A DNA stretch of 24,031 nucleotides, from the IMG/VR virus record IMGVR_UViG_3300033394_000001, positions 1 to 24,031 of that record, one strand, 5' to 3'. Within the stretch, counting starts at the first letter, position 1. Every line of letters starts with the position of its first letter. The notes below the pieces were generated by a model. That model was not told where the DNA came from and made no database searches. It saw only the letters and a program-made list of their open reading frames with translations. The position numbers and the translations under genes are program-made. Of this stretch, positions 21,593 through 24,031 are shown in pieces. The stretch is from a virus.

Positions 21593-22278
21593 TCGCGGCC
21601 GCGCGAGCGCTTGAGCTGCTCAATCTTCTGCATGATGATGCTGCGCAGATCGGCCTGCACTTCGACGGGTCCACCATCGGGCCCGGAGAACTCCACGCTC
21701 TTGATGTCCGCCTGACCGGCGTGATTTTTGCCGAGCCAAATGAGCAGCGCTGGATTGAGCTGCCGCGCGCTTTTGAGCTGCAGCTGCTTGACGTCGAGCT
21801 CGATCGCCGCGCGACCCGCATCGAACGCTTGCCGCACTGCGCCGCCCTCGGCGAGCCGCTGCTCGAAGAGGCTCTTCGAGACGTGCAGCAGCCGCGCGAT
21901 CGAATGCTGCGTGATGCCCTGCGCCGCGAGCTCGTATACGTCGCTGGGGTCGAGCTCGATGCGCGGTTTCCCGCGCCACTCGCCGGGCGCTCTGGGCTCT
22001 AGGGTCCGCGCGGGTTTCGTGGAGCCCGGCCTGCGCTCGTGGAGCTTCTGGCTTGTGCCGCTGCCCTCTCCGGCGAGCAGGCGGGGAATCCACGGCTCGC
22101 TGTCCGGCGCTGCGGCCTCGGGTGGCTTCGCTGCGCTGCGTGAGGCACTGCGCGCTCTCGGGCGCTTCGGTCTGGGGGTCGCGGGCGGGTCGTCCTTGGG
22201 CGGCTCGCCGCCGCCGCCGCCGCTCTTTCGCGGATTCTTGCGTGCGGCCTTGCGCCTTGTAGGCTTTTCCTGAGCCAT
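21589..22278 (-). CDS. terS: Terminase small subunit
   Basis: The gene encodes about 229 aa from the ATG at 22278, and a GTG three codons upstream is also possible. The first 100 residues are a basic, proline-rich, probably disordered extension. Residues from about 110 contain a helix-turn-helix (DVYELAAQGITQHSIARLLHV), a helical segment, then LIWLGKNHAGQADIKSVEF and FSGPDGGPVEV. These match the C-terminal pattern of small terminases (FLxKNxxGWxDK...SGPDGGPxEV). The protein recognises the packaging site and directs the large subunit. It lies directly downstream of a promoter and about 10 kb upstream of the large subunit gene, an unusual separation. Confidence 0.8.
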   Translation of the reverse strand: MAQEKPTRRKAARKNPRKSGGGGGEPPKDDPPATPRPKRPRARSASRSAAKPPEAAAPDSEPWIPRLLAGEGSGTSQKLHERRPGSTKPARTLEPRAPGEWRGKPRIELDPSDVYELAAQGITQHSIARLLHVSKSLFEQRLAEGGAVRQAFDAGRAAIELDVKQLQLKSARQLNPALLIWLGKNHAGQADIKSVEFSGPDGGPVEVQADLRSIIMQKIEQLKRSRGRE

Positions 22279-22287
22279 TTCGGGCAC

Positions 22288-22296
22288 TTATCCACA
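22288..22296 (+). other. Perfect DnaA box TTATCCACA
   Basis: TTATCCACA, the consensus DnaA binding site of Escherichia coli, lies immediately before the terminase start codon. One site alone is not an origin. It may be chance or a DnaA-regulated or host-linked control point. Confidence 0.4.
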
Positions 22297-22299
22297 AAT

Positions 22300-22319
22300 C
22301 AGCTGTGTGCAGCTGCGTG
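22300..22319. repeat. Tandem 10-bp repeat CAGCTGYGTG
   Basis: CAGCTGTGTG and CAGCTGCGTG lie in direct tandem in the leader of the terminase small subunit gene. A 10-base period places the sites on the same face of the helix. Small terminase proteins often bind near their own gene, so a packaging or control site is possible. Confidence 0.5.
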
Positions 22320-22339
22320 CGCGATCTTCCCGACGATAC

Positions 22340-22352
22340 CGACATAATGTCG
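22340..22352. promoter_or_regulatory. Operator-like palindrome over the -10 box
   Basis: CGACATAATGTCG has perfect 6-bp arms around a single central base and overlaps the -10 hexamer of the promoter. This is a typical place for a repressor operator. Confidence 0.6.
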
Positions 22353-22371
22353 ATTTCATGAGAGTTGTCAA
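22344..22371 (-). promoter_or_regulatory. Sigma70 promoter for the leftward terminase operon
   Basis: On the minus strand a perfect TTGACA (22371-22366) is followed after 16 bases by CATTAT (22349-22344), a four-of-six -10 match. The start site would fall near 22337, giving a leader of about 60 bases before the terminase ATG. It sits in the 125-base interval between two coding regions and is the best promoter seen. Confidence 0.65.
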
Positions 22372-22403
22372 GCATTTGCGTCGTTGTATTGCCCATTGAG
22401 TAA

Positions 22404-22745
22404 TCACTTTTCAATCACTCCCTGCGCAGCTTTTAGCAGCTCCACGCAGGTACGTCGATTCGCTTGTAAACTTTTCGTTCTGCGCTGAAATTTCTGCACG
22501 ATCTGCGCGCCGATTCGGCGGATCGTGCCTCGCAGATGCGCGCTGCGTGCGGACGGGTGCGCGCCTCGATGCAGCGGCTCGGGCGGCTCGCACGGCTCGT
22601 CATCGTGCAGCGGATTCGGTCCGATCGGCCTGGCGTGGTCGCAGCGGTGCGTCCAGACGCCCAGGATCAGGAGCCAGCGCTGCGGCTCTGCGTGCCGGGA
22701 GCTCCCGCAGCGCGGGCAATCGGCGAGCATCGCAGCGGCGCTCAT
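22404..22745 (-). CDS. Small zinc-ribbon protein
   Basis: The gene encodes 113 aa from the ATG at 22745 that overlaps the upstream stop (ATGA). A longer start is possible but unlikely. The N-terminal CPRCGSSRH and a later HRC form a plausible zinc site. A polar linker with EPCEPPEPL follows, and a basic helix (RIGAQIVQKFQRRTKSLQANRR) ends the protein. It is the last gene before the promoter. The function is unknown, and a nucleic-acid binding role is possible from the basic helix. Confidence 0.55.
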   Translation of the reverse strand: MSAAAMLADCPRCGSSRHAEPQRWLLILGVWTHRCDHARPIGPNPLHDDEPCEPPEPLHRGAHPSARSAHLRGTIRRIGAQIVQKFQRRTKSLQANRRTCVELLKAAQGVIEK

Positions 22746-23281
22746 GCGCGCCCCTTGGGCCCGCGCCCGGCCGCATTCATCCACTCCCTCACCCGCTCGG
22801 GCATCGCTTCGCTCACCGGCGGCGCGGCGATCGGTGCCGGGTCGAGCTCGCGGCGCAGCAGCGGCCGGAACGTGAACACCCGCTCTTTACTGGGATCACA
22901 GCCGATCTGATGCGCCAGATCGACGAGCGCGCCCAGCGCGCTGGTGCCGACCCCGTACGCCTCGCCCAGCACGTGATCGCTCCGCAGGGCGTACCACTTC
23001 GCCGGCCGAACGATCACGGCGCCCGCCAGGTGCGCATAGATTCCGGCGTCATCATCATTGCAGCCCCATTTCTCGGCGAGCCTGAGCACCTGGTCCCAGT
23101 CGCAGCCCGCTACGCGCGCCTCGATGAGAACGTCCCAGGCGTTCATGCGATCTGCGAGGTCGATCGGCCACATCGCGCGCACGCACGTGCTCTCGCGCAG
23201 ATCGAGCTCAGTGCCGGGCAGTTCGCGCTTGTAGATCAGCGACCCATTTTCGTGCAGGTAAAACCAGCCGCTACGAGCCAT
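22742..23281 (-). CDS. Phage protein of unknown function, two-part architecture
   Basis: The gene encodes 179 aa from the ATG at 23281, with GAGGG upstream and an overlap of 11 bases with the preceding gene. The N-terminal part has GWFYLHENGSLIYKRELPG, CVRAMWPIDLADRMNAWDVLIEA and LRLAEKWGCNDDDAGIYAHLAG, a pattern I recall from small proteins of unknown function in proteobacterial phages. The C-terminal part, KWYALRSDHVLGEAYGVGTSALGALVDL, resembles the small W-C/Y-A-L...GxGxTxxxALxxL domain often found in phage early genes. The two parts could be independent modules. Confidence 0.6.
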   Translation of the reverse strand: MARSGWFYLHENGSLIYKRELPGTELDLRESTCVRAMWPIDLADRMNAWDVLIEARVAGCDWDQVLRLAEKWGCNDDDAGIYAHLAGAVIVRPAKWYALRSDHVLGEAYGVGTSALGALVDLAHQIGCDPSKERVFTFRPLLRRELDPAPIAAPPVSEAMPERVREWMNAAGRGPKGRA

Positions 23282-23633
23282 CGGTGCGCCCTCGCGGATC
23301 GAACGGCGGCACAAGCGCCTCGCGCAGCGCGATGACCTTGCTGCAGCGCCCACACGCACGCGGCTCGCAGAGCCCGTAGTGGCACAGCTGATCCGTCAGG
23401 TCGGTTCCTAGCTCGGCAAACGGCCGCGCGGCTCCAACCAGCTGCTCATAACCGCGGATCTGCCGGAGCAGCTCCGATTCACGCTGGGTCTTGGCGCTGA
23501 CCACCTGGAGATAGCTCGCGGTCGCATCGGCGAGCAGCATGACCTCGCGGGCCAGCGCCTCCGCGTCGTGCTGCAGGTCCGCGGTCGGCTCCAGGCCGCA
23601 GTGGCGCAGCGCCTGCTCAATGATTCCGGACAT
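23271..23633 (-). CDS. Small Cys-rich protein, paralogue of its upstream neighbour
   Basis: The gene encodes 120 aa with an AAAGGCGGGAAA site before the ATG at 23633. The first half is helical with SGIIEQALRHCGLEPTADL and LAREVMLLADATASYLQVV. The C-terminal part contains ELGTDLTDQLCHYG, EPRACGRCSKV and REALVPPF. The Cys-x-x-Cys plus CH pattern suggests a metal site. It aligns with the C-terminal part of the preceding gene (A-E-x-G-x-D-L, CH-x-G, C-x-RC, L-R-x-A, PF), so the two are duplicates. Confidence 0.6.
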   Translation of the reverse strand: MSGIIEQALRHCGLEPTADLQHDAEALAREVMLLADATASYLQVVSAKTQRESELLRQIRGYEQLVGAARPFAELGTDLTDQLCHYGLCEPRACGRCSKVIALREALVPPFDPRGRTDGS

Positions 23634-23663
23634 TTTCCCGCCTTTCTTGCCCCCAACAAACCT

Positions 23664-23688
23664 CGACTGAACGTGAGGCGTTCAGTCG
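23664..23688. terminator. Perfect 10-bp hairpin in the gap between small genes
   Basis: CGACTGAACG and CGTTCAGTCG pair perfectly around the five-base loop TGAGG. It lies directly after the stop codon of one gene and 30 bases before the next start. The downstream minus-strand sequence AGGTTTGTTG is a weak T-run, so it may act as a partial terminator or an RNA processing site. Confidence 0.5.
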
Positions 23689-23689
23689 T

Positions 23690-23908
23690 TTAGCTGCGCT
23701 TAGGCTTCGCCCGCGGCCATCCGAACGGGCGCATCGCGGTGCGCAGCCGCAGCACCAGGCGACAGCGCGCGCACTCGTTCGCCGTGCTGATGCCGAGGTG
23801 ACACTTGCGCCGCCGCAGGTCCTTGCCGAATTCGGCAAGCGGCTCCGCGGCCTCGAGCAGCGCGGTCACGCGCTCGGCAAATTCGAGCGGCTCGCGCGGC
23901 TCGCGCAT
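23690..23908 (-). CDS. Small Cys-rich protein, duplicated module
   Basis: The gene encodes 72 aa starting at the ATG at 23908, which overlaps the upstream stop by one base (TGATG). An alternative GTG lies just upstream. It contains EPLAEFGKDLRRRKCHLGI and NECARCRLVLRLRTAMRPF, the same CH and C-x-x-C plus LR-x-A-x-x-PF module as the next gene. It lacks the long helical N-terminal part of that paralogue. Confidence 0.6.
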   Translation of the reverse strand: MREPREPLEFAERVTALLEAAEPLAEFGKDLRRRKCHLGISTANECARCRLVLRLRTAMRPFGWPRAKPKRS

Positions 23909-24031
23909 CACCGCAGCATCCGGTCGAGCGTATCGCGGTGCAGCTCGTCGGCGATCGCCTCGGCCGCGCGATCGAACTCGGCGCGTGCGCGCGCGCTCTG
24001 CTCCCGCGGCTCGATGACCCTCTCATTCGCA
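23908..24031 (-). CDS. Partial coding region at the right edge
   Basis: An open frame enters from the right edge and ends at a TGA that overlaps the start of the next gene. The visible 40 residues are helical and charged (RVIEPREQSARARAEFDRAA, then EAIADELHRDTLDRMLR). The start lies outside the window. The protein could be another small early phage protein, but no assignment is possible. Confidence 0.55.
   Translation of the reverse strand, partial: ANERVIEPREQSARARAEFDRAAEAIADELHRDTLDRMLR

Noticed and set aside
22288-22296. A single DnaA box as evidence of a replication origin.
   Set aside because: One nine-base site without an AT-rich unwinding element or iterons cannot support an origin call.
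1-24031. tRNA, rRNA, integrase or transposase genes.
   Set aside because: No cloverleaf-like, ribosomal or recombinase motif was seen on reading either strand.

Overview
The window is a GC-rich, gene-dense piece of a tailed-phage (Caudoviricetes) genome or prophage. It carries long-tailed (siphovirus-like) morphogenesis genes, almost all on the minus strand and read from right to left. No integrase, replication, host housekeeping, tRNA or rRNA gene is visible, and both ends cut through genes. Shine-Dalgarno sites, stop/start overlaps (ATGA, TGATG) and high GC at third codon positions point to a GC-rich bacterial host. A proteobacterium-like host is a guess from the general look of the capsid and portal proteins.

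Right part (24031 to 22404): a run of small proteins, several with cysteine pairs, including two adjacent paralogues that share a Cys-rich C-terminal module. A consensus-like sigma70 promoter lies at 22344-22371 with a palindrome over its -10. Next to it are a perfect DnaA box and a 10-bp direct repeat, just upstream of a terminase small subunit (22278-21589).

Middle part (21592 to 11280), between the terminase small and large subunit genes: about 10 kb of coupled small genes. These include membrane proteins (a holin candidate at 19392-19186), a DUF1353-like protein, and an 79-aa protein that looks like the anti-CBASS cyclic-nucleotide sponge Acb2 (18511-18272). Next come a zinc-ribbon protein carrying a methyltransferase-like SAM-binding tail (18275-17820) and a tail or fibre accessory protein. 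A giant 1431-aa fibre-like protein (16989-12694) follows, whose C-terminal half is 31 copies of a 20-residue repeat. The only sizeable gap (16990-17227) holds operator-like repeats and a possible plus-strand small gene.

Left part (11287 to 1): a classical head and tail module in standard order. It runs large terminase, portal, Com-like zinc protein, MuF/SPP1 gp7 head protein, XkdF-like protease, scaffold, decoration protein, major capsid protein, four to five connector and completion proteins, and tail tube protein. A strong terminator follows, then a tail assembly chaperone with a CCCAAAA slippery heptamer that would join it by a -1 frameshift to a second frame running off the window.

The genes would work together as follows. 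The two terminase subunits package DNA through the portal into a protease-matured, scaffolded head. The connectors join the head to a tail built on the tube protein with the two chaperone forms, and the giant fibre and its neighbours probably act at the tail tip in host recognition. The Acb2-like protein would protect infection from cyclic-nucleotide immunity. The most notable observations are the Acb2-like gene, the split terminase with accessory and fibre genes between its halves, the 20-residue repeat array, the frameshift site and the orphan methyltransferase motif.
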